Below, one piece after another: positions 24,755 to 33,092 of a stretch of DNA of 64,000 nt (positions are counted from its first letter, which is position 1; every line of letters starts with the position of its first letter). The DNA is taken from the NCBI GenBank assembly GCA_019423635.1, contig JAHZBA010000008.1, forward strand, positions 25,497 to 89,496. Reading direction: 5' to 3'. Position numbers and translations under genes: made by a program. The DNA comes from Clostridiales bacterium. GTDB lineage: Bacteria; Bacillota; Clostridia; Oscillospirales; Oscillospiraceae. The notes under the pieces were generated by a model. That model saw nothing but the letters and a program-made list of their open reading frames with translations. It was not told where the DNA came from and did no database searches.

Positions 24755-25018
24755 ATGAAACCGGGAAAGAGAGATCAGGTGAATCTGATTTGGGCCCTGG
24801 GCGGACTGTATTTGCTCTATACAGGCGCGGAGATGCTCTACCGGCTCTTTGCCGGCAAGGCGGAGCTGCGGGCGGTCAGCGCCGTGGGGGGCCTGGTATT
24901 TTTGGCGGTGGGAGGCATGATGCTCTTTCGGGAGTGGAGGGTGTTTCGGACGCAAAAGCGCGGTACGGCGCAGGATGAGGAACTGCCGGAGGGCGGGGAA
25001 GGCGGTGAGGCGCCGTGA
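24755..25018 (+). CDS. Small membrane protein, unknown function
   Basis: This is an 87-residue hypothetical protein with two hydrophobic helices (about 12-30 and 40-60) and an acidic tail (QDEELPEGGEGGEAP). No family is recognised. It overlaps the next gene by four bases (GTGA). An AAAAGCGGAGG run precedes the ATG. The pair lies upstream of, but is separated by its own promoter from, the YceD-L32 operon. Confidence 0.55.
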   Translation: MKPGKRDQVNLIWALGGLYLLYTGAEMLYRLFAGKAELRAVSAVGGLVFLAVGGMMLFREWRVFRTQKRGTAQDEELPEGGEGGEAP

Positions 25019-25464
25019 AAATGGAGCTGCTGAGCGAGGCGGTGTGCCGGTTCCGGCCCTGGCTGGAGGACTTCCGCCACAAGACCTACGCCCCCGCCTT
25101 CCAGGACTACTGCGCCCGGTATGGCCCCCTGTACGATCAGGCGGCGCGGGAGGCGGAGGATCTCCGAACCCTGGCGGAGGCTCTGCTGGACGAGCTGGAG
25201 CGGGACTGGAGGCGCCAGCGCCCCTGGAACCGCAGCGCAGTCCGGGCCAGCGAGAAGCAGATGCTGGTGGTGTACCTCTCTCCCATGCTGCTGGAACGGG
25301 AGGAGCCCCGGTGCCGGGAGCTGTGCGAGGTGCTGCGGGAGACCTGGAACGCCCGCTGGCCGAAGGACGGATACCATACGGCCGGCTTTGAGACGATCCG
25401 GAGCGGCTTTCGCAATACCATCATGGGCATTGAGCTGCGGGGCTTTCAGCGGGAGGACCCCTGA
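25015..25464 (+). CDS. Hypothetical protein, helical
   Basis: This 149-residue protein is not assigned to a known family. It is predicted mainly helical, with a long charged stretch (about 35-75) and KQMLVVYLSPMLLE in the middle. It ends FRNTIMGIELRGFQREDP. The GTG start overlaps the preceding membrane-protein gene, suggesting co-translation. There is no signal peptide. Similar lengths and layout may be lineage-specific to this group of Clostridia (inference). Confidence 0.55.
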   Translation: MKMELLSEAVCRFRPWLEDFRHKTYAPAFQDYCARYGPLYDQAAREAEDLRTLAEALLDELERDWRRQRPWNRSAVRASEKQMLVVYLSPMLLEREEPRCRELCEVLRETWNARWPKDGYHTAGFETIRSGFRNTIMGIELRGFQREDP

Positions 25465-25532
25465 GAGCCGCGGTGGGAGAGCGCTCTTCCGGGAGCTGCG
25501 TGAAAAAACTGCCGGAATTTTGAAAAAATTGT

Positions 25533-25561
25533 TTGACAACCGGGGTGGGAACCCTTATAAT
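25533..25561 (+). promoter_or_regulatory. Perfect consensus sigma-A promoter for yceD-rpmF
   Basis: TTGACA (25533-25538) and TATAAT (25556-25561) are separated by exactly 17 bases. This is the full consensus for the housekeeping sigma factor and suits strong expression of ribosomal protein L32. The first gene starts 28 bases downstream. Confidence 0.85.
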
Positions 25562-25588
25562 ACTAATCGTGTCATTGCGAGGTAGACT

Positions 25589-26086
25589 ATGATCTTAGAC
25601 GTCAGACCGATCCTGCACACCCCCGGTACGGGGCTGTCCTTCCAGTTTGATCTGGACCTCTCCGATCTGGAATTCTTCGGCCGCCGCCCCGTCAGCCGTC
25701 CTGTGGCGGTGGAGGGCGGTGTACGCAACGCCGCCGATGTTTTAACCCTGACCTTGACGGCCAAAACGACGCTGGATGCCGTGTGCGACCGGTGCGGCCG
25801 GGCCTTTTGTCAGGAGAAGACCGTCTCCTTCAGCTGTATGCTGGCGGAGGAGCTCCAGGGAGAGGACAGCGACGAGATCGTTTTGCTGGAGGCGGGAAAG
25901 GTAGACGTGGGGGATCTGGCCAGAACGGCCTTCATCCTCGACATGGACACAAAAATGTTGTGTTCAGAAGATTGCAAAGGACTGTGTCCCCGGTGCGGCG
26001 CCAACCTGAACGACGGCCCATGCGGCTGCAAGCAGGAGGGAGACCCCCGTCTGGCGGTTCTGGCAAAGCTTTTAGAGAACAAATAA
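25589..26086 (+). CDS. yceD: YceD/DUF177 family protein
   Basis: This DUF177 protein (165 residues) is the usual upstream neighbour of rpmF; the E. coli and plant relatives are linked to 23S rRNA/ribosome assembly. The central CDRCGRAFCQ (about 71-80) and the C-terminal CSEDCKGLCPRCGANLNDGPCGC form the zinc-binding positions typical of the family in Firmicutes. It is followed after 41 bases by rpmF and driven by a consensus promoter. Confidence 0.9.
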   Translation: MILDVRPILHTPGTGLSFQFDLDLSDLEFFGRRPVSRPVAVEGGVRNAADVLTLTLTAKTTLDAVCDRCGRAFCQEKTVSFSCMLAEELQGEDSDEIVLLEAGKVDVGDLARTAFILDMDTKMLCSEDCKGLCPRCGANLNDGPCGCKQEGDPRLAVLAKLLENK

Positions 26087-26127
26087 AATGCCCCCCGGGG
26101 CTTTACGAGATCAAGGAGGTGTCAAGG

Positions 26128-26322
26128 ATGGCAGTACCCAAGGGAAAAGTATCGAAGGCAAGACGCGATAAGCGGCGGAGCTCCCACTGGAAGCTGGCGG
26201 CCCCTGGTCTCGTCGCGTGCTCCAAGTGCGGCGCCATGCGCCTGCCCCACCGGATGTGTCCGGAGTGCGGCAGCTACAACGGCCGTGAGGTGAAGGTCAT
26301 CAAGTCCACCGTGGCGAAATAA
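26128..26322 (+). CDS. rpmF: 50S ribosomal protein L32
   Basis: This is large-subunit protein L32 of 64 residues. It begins MAVPKGKVSKARRDKRRSSH, the universal L32 start, and carries the zinc-ribbon pair CSKCG (31-35) and CPEC (44-47), i.e. the zinc-dependent form. The ATG at 26128 follows AAGGAGG. A terminator follows directly. Confidence 0.97.
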   Translation: MAVPKGKVSKARRDKRRSSHWKLAAPGLVACSKCGAMRLPHRMCPECGSYNGREVKVIKSTVAK

Positions 26323-26333
26323 AGCGTTTACAC

Positions 26334-26357
26334 AGGAGGGAAGGCTGCTTCCCTCCT
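26334..26357 (+). terminator. Terminator after rpmF
   Basis: A 10-bp stem (AGGAGGGAAG with its complement at 26348-26357) and a 4-base loop are followed by CGCTTTTTG. It lies 11 bases after the stop codon. Confidence 0.88.
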
Positions 26358-26368
26358 CGCTTTTTGTC

Positions 26369-26397
26369 TTGCTATCCTGCCTGCGGGCGGGTATAAT
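26369..26397 (+). promoter_or_regulatory. Predicted sigma-A promoter of the der operon
   Basis: TTGCTA (26369-26374), a 17-base spacer and a perfect TATAAT (26392-26397) lie between the rpmF terminator and der. It would drive der, the membrane protein, plsY and gpsA, which are tightly packed. Confidence 0.7.
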
Positions 26398-26468
26398 ACG
26401 CTTGTGAGAGCTTTGAAACGCTGCGCGGGGCCTTCCCCGCGATGGATACAGAGAGGAAGTGATTGCCG

Positions 26469-27794
26469 GTGAAACCCATCATCGCCATTGTGGGCCGGCC
26501 CAACGTAGGCAAGTCCATGCTGTTCAACAAGCTGATCGGCAAGCGCCTTGCCATTGTAGAGGACACCCCCGGCGTCACCCGGGATCGGATCTACGGGGAG
26601 AGCGACTGGTGCGGCCGGAGCTTTACCCTGATTGACACCGGCGGCATTGAGCCCCGCACCGACGACAAGATCCTGGCCTTCATGCGGGACCAGGCCCAGA
26701 CCGCCATCGAGACCGCTGACGTCATTATCTTCCTGACGGACGTCCGCACCGGCCTCACCGCCTCGGACCAGGAGGTGGCCGCCATGCTGCTCCGCAGCGG
26801 AAAGCCCATCGTTCTGGCGGTGAATAAAATGGACTCCACCGGTGCCCCGGACCCGGATTTTTACGAGTTCTACAATCTGGGGCTGGGGGACCCCATCGCC
26901 GTCTCCGCCCTCCACGGCCACGGCACCGGCGACCTGCTGGACGCCTGCCTTCAGTACTTCCCCCCGGAGGATCAGGAGGAAGAGGAGGATGACGCCATCC
27001 ATGTGGCGGTGATCGGCAAGCCCAACGCCGGCAAGTCCTCCCTGGTCAACCAGATCCTGGGGGAGGAGCGGGTGATCGTCTCCGATGTGGCGGGCACCAC
27101 CCGGGACGCCATTGACTCCCGGTTTACCAACGACAAGGGCAGCTTCGTCTTCATCGACACCGCGGGCTTGCGGCGCAAGAGCAAGGTGGACGAGGACATT
27201 GAGAAGTACAGTGTCCTCCGGGCCACCATGGCCATTGAGCGCAGCGACGTGTGCCTTATCCTGATCGACGCCGCGGAGGGCGTCACAGAGCAGGACACCA
27301 AGGTGGCGGGTCTGGCCCACGAGGCGGGGAAGGCCAGCATCATCGTGGTGAACAAGTGGGACCTCATTGAAAAGGACGGCAAGACCATGGACCGGATGCG
27401 CAAAGAGGTCCAGGAGGGACTGGCCTTTATGACCTATGCCCCCGTCCTGTTCATCTCCGCCAAGACCGGCCAGCGGGTGGAGCGGCTCTTTGAGCTCATC
27501 GACTACGTCTCCAACCAGGCCAGCACCCGCATCACCACCGGGATGCTGAACGAGGTGCTGGCGGACGCCCAGACCCGGGTCCAGCCCCCCACCGACAAGG
27601 GCCGGCGGCTGAAGATCTACTACATGACCCAGGTGGGGATCAAGCCGCCCCACTTCGTGATCTTCTGCAACGACGCCCGGCTCTTCCACTTCTCCTACCA
27701 GCGGTACCTGGAAAACTGCATCCGCAGCACCTTCGGCCTGGAGGGTACGCCCATCCGGATCTCCATCCGACAGAAGGGGGAGAAGGAGCCGTGA
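26469..27794 (+). CDS. der: GTPase Der (EngA)
   Basis: This essential tandem GTPase is needed for 50S ribosome maturation (441 residues). The first G domain has GRPNVGKS near residue 9, DTPGVTRDR and NKMD. The second (from about 178) has GKPNAGKSS, DTAG and NKWD. A KH-like C-terminal domain follows (about 355-441, ending EGTPIRISIRQKGEKEP). GTG 26469 gives the best spacing from GAGGAAG; a TTG two codons earlier is an alternative. It overlaps the next gene by four bases. Confidence 0.96.
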   Translation: MKPIIAIVGRPNVGKSMLFNKLIGKRLAIVEDTPGVTRDRIYGESDWCGRSFTLIDTGGIEPRTDDKILAFMRDQAQTAIETADVIIFLTDVRTGLTASDQEVAAMLLRSGKPIVLAVNKMDSTGAPDPDFYEFYNLGLGDPIAVSALHGHGTGDLLDACLQYFPPEDQEEEEDDAIHVAVIGKPNAGKSSLVNQILGEERVIVSDVAGTTRDAIDSRFTNDKGSFVFIDTAGLRRKSKVDEDIEKYSVLRATMAIERSDVCLILIDAAEGVTEQDTKVAGLAHEAGKASIIVVNKWDLIEKDGKTMDRMRKEVQEGLAFMTYAPVLFISAKTGQRVERLFELIDYVSNQASTRITTGMLNEVLADAQTRVQPPTDKGRRLKIYYMTQVGIKPPHFVIFCNDARLFHFSYQRYLENCIRSTFGLEGTPIRISIRQKGEKEP

Positions 27795-28183
27795 GCCCGG
27801 CGGAGAAGCTGTTTCTCCCCATTTACCTGTTTCTCATGGCTGTGGGCTATGTCATGGCTTTTTTGAAAATTCTGCCGGCGTCGCTGCTGGCGCTGTTCCT
27901 GGGTGCCCTGGGAGGCCTGCTGATCTCGGCCGGCTTTCGGAACAACCGGGGGCGGCCGGACGGACGTGCCCGGACCTTCCGCTGGCCGCTGGCCGCGGCC
28001 GCGGTTCTGCTGGCTCTGCTGATGTTGGTTCTGGCCGCGTGGCTGGGCGGGAAATGGGGATATCTTGTGATAGGTGCTGAGAAGGGACGGCGGCTGGGCG
28101 TGTGTTTTGCTGTGTTTTTTGATCTTGTGGGGAATGCGCTGACGATTTGGATCATGCGTAACCGGCGCAATCGGGAGGTTTGA
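27791..28183 (+). CDS. Small integral membrane protein, unknown
   Basis: This is a 130-residue hypothetical protein with about four hydrophobic segments (10-30, 30-48, 66-88, 102-122) and a basic C-terminus (RNRRNREV). The GTG start overlaps the der stop. It sits between der and plsY, where many Firmicutes have no gene. No family is recognised. Confidence 0.55.
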   Translation: MSPAEKLFLPIYLFLMAVGYVMAFLKILPASLLALFLGALGGLLISAGFRNNRGRPDGRARTFRWPLAAAAVLLALLMLVLAAWLGGKWGYLVIGAEKGRRLGVCFAVFFDLVGNALTIWIMRNRRNREV

Positions 28184-28185
28184 GT

Positions 28186-28839
28186 ATGATCGGGTGGATA
28201 TGGTATCTTCTGTACTATGGTGGAGTGGCCCTGGCGTCCTATTTTCTGGGCTGTTTTAACGGCGCGGTCATCGTATCCAAGTACATCCTCCGGGACGATG
28301 TGCGGAACCACGGCAGCGGCAACGCGGGGCTGACCAATTTCTACCGCACCTTCGGCGGTCCGCTGACGGCCGTGGTGATCCTGTGCGACGTGCTGAAGGC
28401 GGTGATCGCCGTACTGCTGGGGAGCTGGGCCTTCGTGGGAAACCCGCTGCTGGGCAAGTATTTCGCGGCTCTCTTCTGTCTGCTGGGCCACATGTTCCCC
28501 TGCATGTTCCACTTCAAGGGCGGCAAGGGCATCCTCTCCGGCGGCACCATCGCGTTGATGATCGACTGGCGGGTGGCCCTGGTGGTCTGGGGAGGCTTTT
28601 TGCTGCTGGCGGTGTTGACCCAGTATGTGTCCCTGGGCTCGTTGTGGGCCGGGGCCAGCTTCCCCTTTGCCACCTGGATTTTCCACCCCGGTGCGGAGGT
28701 GCCGGAACCCGCCGTCGTTGTACTGGGTTTCCTCTGCGGCGGCCTGGTGGTCTGGCAGCACCGGGGGAACCTTCGGCGGCTTTTGAGCGGCACGGAGAGC
28801 AAATTCAGCCTGCATCATAAAAAGGAGGACAAGCCATGA
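28186..28839 (+). CDS. plsY: Acyl-phosphate:glycerol-3-phosphate acyltransferase PlsY
   Basis: This membrane enzyme transfers the acyl group from acyl-phosphate to glycerol-3-phosphate, the first step of phospholipid synthesis (217 residues, five or more helices). Conserved motifs are visible: GSGNAGLTNFYRTFG (the GSGNxGaTNxxR motif), GHMFPCMFHFKGGKGI (catalytic/phosphate loop) and a C-terminal QHRGNLRRLLSGTE. ATG 28186 is seven bases from GGGAGG. It is directly followed by gpsA, which makes its glycerol-3-phosphate substrate. Confidence 0.93.
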   Translation: MIGWIWYLLYYGGVALASYFLGCFNGAVIVSKYILRDDVRNHGSGNAGLTNFYRTFGGPLTAVVILCDVLKAVIAVLLGSWAFVGNPLLGKYFAALFCLLGHMFPCMFHFKGGKGILSGGTIALMIDWRVALVVWGGFLLLAVLTQYVSLGSLWAGASFPFATWIFHPGAEVPEPAVVVLGFLCGGLVVWQHRGNLRRLLSGTESKFSLHHKKEDKP

Positions 28840-29840
28840 AAGCGGTGGTACTGGGCAGCGGCGGCTGGGGCACGGCATTGAGCATAGTGCTCTGCGATAA
28901 CGGCCACGAGGTGACCCTCTGGTCCCACAGTCCGGAGAAGGCGGCGCAGATGGCAAAAGAGCGGGAAAATCCTTTGCTGAAGGGGGTTCGCCTGCCGGAT
29001 TCCCTGAAGATCACAGGGGAGCTTTGCTGTCTGGAGGGCGCGGAGCTGGTGGTCAGCGCGGCGCCGTCCTTCGCCGTCCGGGAGACGGGGAAGAAGGCCG
29101 CGCCGTATCTGACACCGGAGACGGTGCTGGTGAGCGTGTCCAAGGGCATTGAGCGGGACACAAACCTCCGGATGAGCCAGGTGCTGACGGAGGCCACCAG
29201 GGGCGTATGCCGGGTGGCGGCGCTGTCAGGGCCCTCCCACGCGGAGGAGGTGGGCATCCGGATGCCCACAGGCTGCGTGGCGGCCTGCGCGGACCGGGCG
29301 GCGTCCCGCTTCGTCCAGGACGCCTTCATGAACGACTACTTCCGGGTCTACACCAGCTACGACATCATCGGCGTGGAGCTGGCGGGGGCGCTGAAAAACG
29401 TGGTGGCCCTCAGCTGCGGCATCTGCACGGGCCTGGGACTCCAGGACAACACCAAGGCGCTGCTGATGACCCGGGCCATGGCGGAGCTGACCCGCCTGGG
29501 GGAGCAGCTGGGGGGCACCCGGCGGACCTTCGGCGGCCTTGCCGGCATGGGGGATCTGATTGTGACCTGCACCTCGCTGCACTCCCGGAACAACCGGGCG
29601 GGCATTCTGATCGGACAGGGCAAAAGCGTACAGGAGGCCATGGCGGAGGTGGGCGCCGTGGTGGAGGGCTACTACGCCGCGGAGAGCATTCACCAGCTGA
29701 GCCGGCGGGAGGGCGTGGAGATGCCCATCTGCGACTGCGTGTATGAGGTGCTGTATCACGGCAAGCAGGTTCGGGAGGTGGTCTCGGAGCTGATGACCCG
29801 GGCGAAAAAGGACGAGCTTCTGGAGACCACCTGGCTGTAA
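28836..29840 (+). CDS. gpsA: NAD(P)-dependent glycerol-3-phosphate dehydrogenase
   Basis: This enzyme reduces DHAP to sn-glycerol-3-phosphate for phospholipid synthesis (334 residues). The N-terminal Rossmann motif is GSGGWGTAL (8-16). SKGIE and LSGPSHAEEV (GPSxAxEV) lie at about 108-137. The C-terminal catalytic Lys is in GALKNVVALSCGICTGL and the GLAGMGDLIVTCTS segment is intact. It overlaps plsY by four bases, coupling supply and use of glycerol-3-phosphate. Confidence 0.96.
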   Translation: MKAVVLGSGGWGTALSIVLCDNGHEVTLWSHSPEKAAQMAKERENPLLKGVRLPDSLKITGELCCLEGAELVVSAAPSFAVRETGKKAAPYLTPETVLVSVSKGIERDTNLRMSQVLTEATRGVCRVAALSGPSHAEEVGIRMPTGCVAACADRAASRFVQDAFMNDYFRVYTSYDIIGVELAGALKNVVALSCGICTGLGLQDNTKALLMTRAMAELTRLGEQLGGTRRTFGGLAGMGDLIVTCTSLHSRNNRAGILIGQGKSVQEAMAEVGAVVEGYYAAESIHQLSRREGVEMPICDCVYEVLYHGKQVREVVSELMTRAKKDELLETTWL

Positions 29841-29932
29841 AGACCAGAATTTCGCCGCTTTCTCCGGGGAAACGAAGCGTCGGTTGACTTTTTGGGTTTC
29901 CGGCTCTAAGCTCTCCCCTGGAGGTGCTTTTC

Positions 29933-30490
29933 ATGGACGCAAAGAATTTCGGAACCTTTCTTGCCCGGGTTCGCCGGGAGAGAGGGATGACCCAGGCGGA
30001 CGTGGCCGAACGGCTCCACGTGACCGCCAAGGCAGTGAGCAAGTGGGAGCGGGGCGCCGGACTGCCGGACATCCACACCCTGGAGCCCCTGGCGGAGACG
30101 CTGGGGCTCTCCCTGGTGGAGCTGATGCGGTCGGAGCGGAGCGAGGCGGTGGATCAGGCGGCGGCCTCCGCGGCATTGTCCGAGGGGCTGCAGCTGGCGG
30201 TCCGGCAGAAGGAGCGGGAGCGCCGCAGAATGCTGGAGCTGGTGCTGGTCGTCGGCTTTTTGGAGCTGTTGCTGTTTCTGGGGCCCATGGGCGTGCTGGC
30301 TGCGTTTTTGCCCTGCTTCTGCCTGCTGGCGGGACCGGCGCTGCTCCTTTACGGGCTCTGGCGGCGGAGAGGCGGCCTGCCTGCCGGCGCGGCACTGATT
30401 GCGGGAGGGGTTCTGGCAGCGGTTCCCCTTTTGCTGGCGGCGGTGCTGTTTTTCTCCGGCGCTCTGGGGCTGGGGCCGGTGCCCAATTAA
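29933..30490 (+). CDS. XRE family regulator with membrane-spanning C-terminus
   Basis: This is a 185-residue protein with an N-terminal HTH_3 domain (about 5-60: GTFLARVRRERGMTQADVAERLHVTAKAVSKWERGAGLPD). A linker leads to a hydrophobic C-terminal region with about three helices (100-125, 126-142, 152-180). Membrane-anchored XRE proteins of this layout are common in Clostridia and may sense envelope state; the ligand is unknown. ATG 29933 has GAGG eight bases upstream; a GTG three codons earlier is less likely. Confidence 0.82.
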   Translation: MDAKNFGTFLARVRRERGMTQADVAERLHVTAKAVSKWERGAGLPDIHTLEPLAETLGLSLVELMRSERSEAVDQAAASAALSEGLQLAVRQKERERRRMLELVLVVGFLELLLFLGPMGVLAAFLPCFCLLAGPALLLYGLWRRRGGLPAGAALIAGGVLAAVPLLLAAVLFFSGALGLGPVPN

Positions 30491-30499
30491 AGAGAAAAG

Positions 30500-30533
30500 A
30501 GACGCCTGGGGAGCAGTCACTCCTCAGGCGTCT
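30500..30533 (-). terminator. Convergent terminator hairpin
   Basis: AGACGCCTGGGGAG pairs with TCCTCAGGCGTCT around a short loop. On the minus strand it is followed by CTTTTCTCTTT, so it ends the gene at 30517 (overlapping its stop). It also lies ten bases beyond the stop of the plus-strand XRE gene. Confidence 0.7.
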
Positions 30534-30744
30534 TGGCTTCGGTTTTGCACGCCAGCACCCGCCGGGCGAAGGCCTCGATGGAGCAGTCCTCCACTGTCTC
30601 CCCCGGCTGGATTACCAGGTCAAAAAAGCAGCTGGGGATCTCCCCCTTGCGCAGCTCCTTTTCAATGCACAGCGAGCATCCCTGGTCGTGGTTTGCCGGG
30701 TGGCACCGGCAGGCGGTGTTCCGGCAGGGGCAGAAATGGTTCAT
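30517..30744 (-). CDS. DUF6485 family cysteine-rich small protein
   Basis: This 75-residue protein begins MNHFCPCRNTACRCHPANHDQGCSLCIEKEL, a Cys-dense N-terminus matching DUF6485. The cysteines (5, 7, 12, 14, 23, 26, then 39) probably bind a metal or an Fe-S cluster. The longer upstream frame is rejected because GAGGAGG precedes the ATG at 30744 and the upstream part overlaps rpmB and its terminator. Function unknown. Confidence 0.75.
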   Translation of the reverse strand: MNHFCPCRNTACRCHPANHDQGCSLCIEKELRKGEIPSCFFDLVIQPGETVEDCSIEAFARRVLACKTEAKTPEE

Positions 30745-30767
30745 CAAAGACCTCCTCTCATGCAAAA

Positions 30768-30790
30768 ACCCGCGCCCATCGGGCGCGGGT
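30768..30790 (-). terminator. Terminator of rpmB
   Basis: A 10-bp GC stem (ACCCGCGCCC on the minus strand) with a 3-base loop is followed by TTTTTGCATG, 17 bases beyond the rpmB stop. Confidence 0.88.
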
Positions 30791-30806
30791 GGCTGTTTGT
30801 CCAATG

Positions 30807-30995
30807 TCAGACCGCTCTGGTAACCTTGCCGGAACGCATACACCGGGTACAAACATACACATGGCGGGGGCTGCCGTTGACGATTGCCTTGACCCGCTTC
30901 ACATTGGGCTTCCAAGCGCGGTTGGAGCGCCGGTGAGAGTGAGAGACCTTGATGCCAAAGGTAACGCCCTTATCGCAGAACTCGCATTTAGCCAT
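30807..30995 (-). CDS. rpmB: 50S ribosomal protein L28
   Basis: This is L28 of 62 residues, starting MAKCEFCDKGVTFGIKVSHSHRRSNR. The CEFC (4-7) and CTRC pair (about 50-53) mark the zinc-binding form. GGGAGG precedes the ATG at 30995; the three-codon-longer frame is not needed. It is a single-gene unit with its own terminator. Confidence 0.97.
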   Translation of the reverse strand: MAKCEFCDKGVTFGIKVSHSHRRSNRAWKPNVKRVKAIVNGSPRHVYVCTRCMRSGKVTRAV

Positions 30996-31138
30996 CCGTT
31001 GCACCTCCCTGCTGCTGTGTACTCGTGTCCTTTCGCAGGCACGTTTAGTATACTAACAGAAAAGAGCGCAAAATGCAAGAAGAATTTTCAAAAATCGAAA
31101 AGTTTTTTGGAGATGCCGCAGACCGGCTCTGCCGCCCG

Positions 31139-31167
31139 TTGCAGGGGGGCGCCGGCTGTGGTATAAT
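31139..31167 (+). promoter_or_regulatory. Predicted sigma-A promoter of the traX-like gene
   Basis: TTGCAG (31139-31144), a 17-base spacer and TATAAT (31162-31167), 55 bases before the start codon. Confidence 0.65.
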
Positions 31168-31221
31168 CGGAACCGCCCTGCGGGGAATCCCGGGAAGCGG
31201 CGGAAAGAGAGGAAAGAGAAC

Positions 31222-31968
31222 ATGGAACAAAAGCGAACGGTGGAGATCACCTCCGCCGGACTTCATCTTCTGGCCATGGGTCTGATGCTGTGCGACCACC
31301 TGTGGGCTACGCTGTTTCCGGCGGCCCAGTGGCTGACCTGGCTGGGCCGCATGGCCTTCCCCCTCTTTGCCTTCATGGCGGTGGAGGGGTATTTCCGCAC
31401 CGGGAACCTGCGGCGCTATCTCCTGCGGCTGCTGGTCTGGGCGCTTCTCTCGGAGATTCCCTTTGATTTGATGTACGGGAACAGCGCGTTTTATCCCTAC
31501 CACCAGAATGTGATCTGGACCCTTTTGCTGGGACTGCTGCTGATCGCCCTGCTGGAAAAGGCCAGGGGCCTCCAACCGGTTTTGCGGCTGGCGGTCTCGG
31601 CGGGAGTGGTGCTGCTGGGGTATTTCATGGGCTACGCGGCCATGACGGATTATTACGGCGTGGGCGTCCTGACGGTGCTGACGTTCTATTTCTTCCGCCG
31701 GCGGACCTGGAAGAGCTTTCTGGGGCAGTGCCTTTGCCTCTATTTTCTGCATGTGGAGCTGCTGGGCGGCTACTATACGACGGTGAATCTTCTGGGCCAT
31801 GAGATCGAGATCGTCCAGCAGGGGCTGGCTCTGCTGGCCCTGATCCCCATCTGGCTCTACAGGGGGCGGCAGGGCTTTCACAGGAAGTGGTTTCAGCGCG
31901 CCTGCTATGCCTTTTACCCCCTTCACATGCTGATTCTGGTGCAGATTCTGCGGTGGGTGCTGAGATAG
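31222..31968 (+). CDS. TraX family membrane protein (putative acyltransferase)
   Basis: This is a 248-residue polytopic membrane protein (about eight helices) of the TraX family, named after the F-plasmid pilin N-acetylase. Family markers are LKxxA-like AGLHLLAMGLMLCDHL at the start, GRMAFPLFAFMAVEGYFRTGN (about 42-62), the RYLLRLLVWALLSEIPFDLM block and the closing FYPLHMLIL. No conjugation genes are nearby. Chromosomal TraX-like proteins in Firmicutes have no known substrate; acetylation of a cell-surface polymer or protein is a reasonable guess. Confidence 0.85.
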   Translation: MEQKRTVEITSAGLHLLAMGLMLCDHLWATLFPAAQWLTWLGRMAFPLFAFMAVEGYFRTGNLRRYLLRLLVWALLSEIPFDLMYGNSAFYPYHQNVIWTLLLGLLLIALLEKARGLQPVLRLAVSAGVVLLGYFMGYAAMTDYYGVGVLTVLTFYFFRRRTWKSFLGQCLCLYFLHVELLGGYYTTVNLLGHEIEIVQQGLALLALIPIWLYRGRQGFHRKWFQRACYAFYPLHMLILVQILRWVLR

Positions 31969-32023
31969 CCCCGGGCCCGGCCGGCGGGACGGAAAAAGAA
32001 GTCCGGATTCCGCGCCGGGAGTG

Positions 32024-32052
32024 TTGCGGAATCCGGGAGATTCATATATAAT
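32024..32052 (+). promoter_or_regulatory. Predicted sigma-A promoter of the hprK operon
   Basis: TTGCGG (32024-32029), a 17-base spacer and TATAAT (32047-32052), 84 bases upstream of hprK. A long tightly spaced gene series (hprK to whiA) follows. Confidence 0.65.
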
Positions 32053-32136
32053 GAGACAACAGCGGCCGGAGCGCGGAGGACGGGCCCGGCCGGGAAGGAT
32101 GCGGGGATCGCCCGATGGAAAGACGAGGAAAGAGTT

Positions 32137-33078
32137 ATGAGTAAGCGCGGAGTGAAAATCACAAAATTCGTCCAGGTCTTTGAATTGGAGGTGCTGCACA
32201 AGGGCGGCGGTTTTGACGCGGCCCTGCTGACGATTGTGGACGTCAACCGGCCGGGACTGCAGTTCCATAATTTTTATGACTACTTTGACCCCCACCGGCT
32301 CCAGGTGATCGGCAAGGCGGAGTATACCTATTTGAAGAGTCTGACGCCGGAGCACCGCCGCAAGTGCATAGACGATCTCTTCCTGTACGACATTCCGGCC
32401 CTGGTGATCTGCCGGGGACTGGAGTGCTTCCCGGAGTGCCTGGAGAGCGCCCGGGAACACGAGAAAACGCTGCTGCGCACCCAGGAGACCACAGTGGACT
32501 TCACCCGCCACACCATTGAGTACCTGAGCCGGGAGCTGGCGCCCTGCGTCACCCGCCACGGGGTCCTGCTGGATATCTACGGCGAGGGCGTCATGATTAC
32601 CGGCGACTCCGGCGTGGGAAAGAGCGAGGCGGCTATTGAGCTCATCATGCGGGGCCACCGGCTGGTGGCGGACGACGCGGTGGAGCTGCGGCTGGTGTCC
32701 AACCGGCTGATCGGCACTGCGCCGGAGGTGATCCGGCACTACATCGAACTGCGGGGCATCGGCGTCATCGACGTGCGGCAGCTCTTTGGGATGCGCGCCA
32801 TCAAGGTGGAATCCCAGCTGGACCTGGTGGTTCACTTTGAGCCCTGGGACAGCTCGAAGTTCTATGACCGCCTGGGGATTGAGGACCATTTCACAGAGAT
32901 TTTGGATGTCCCGGTGCCCATTGTCACCATCCCCGTGCGGCCGGGGCGGAATCTGGCCAGCATTGTGGAAGTGGCCGCCATGAACAACCGCCACCGGAAG
33001 GTGGGATATAACGCCGCCGAGGAGCTGGCCCGCCGGGTGGATCACCGGGCGGATCTTGGCAGCGGCCGGCTGGACTGA
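32137..33078 (+). CDS. hprK: HPr kinase/phosphorylase
   Basis: This bifunctional enzyme phosphorylates and dephosphorylates Ser46 of HPr (and Crh), linking glycolytic state to catabolite control (313 residues). The N-terminal domain covers about 1-130. The catalytic domain has His141, Walker A GDSGVGKS (156-163) and the family signature IELRGIGVIDVRQLFG (about 206-221). The ribosome site is GAGGAAAG. It heads a run of genes with central sugar and wall functions (glucokinase, murB, rapZ, yvcK). Confidence 0.96.
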   Translation: MSKRGVKITKFVQVFELEVLHKGGGFDAALLTIVDVNRPGLQFHNFYDYFDPHRLQVIGKAEYTYLKSLTPEHRRKCIDDLFLYDIPALVICRGLECFPECLESAREHEKTLLRTQETTVDFTRHTIEYLSRELAPCVTRHGVLLDIYGEGVMITGDSGVGKSEAAIELIMRGHRLVADDAVELRLVSNRLIGTAPEVIRHYIELRGIGVIDVRQLFGMRAIKVESQLDLVVHFEPWDSSKFYDRLGIEDHFTEILDVPVPIVTIPVRPGRNLASIVEVAAMNNRHRKVGYNAAEELARRVDHRADLGSGRLD

Positions 33079-33092
33079 GAGGAGGGGACCTT

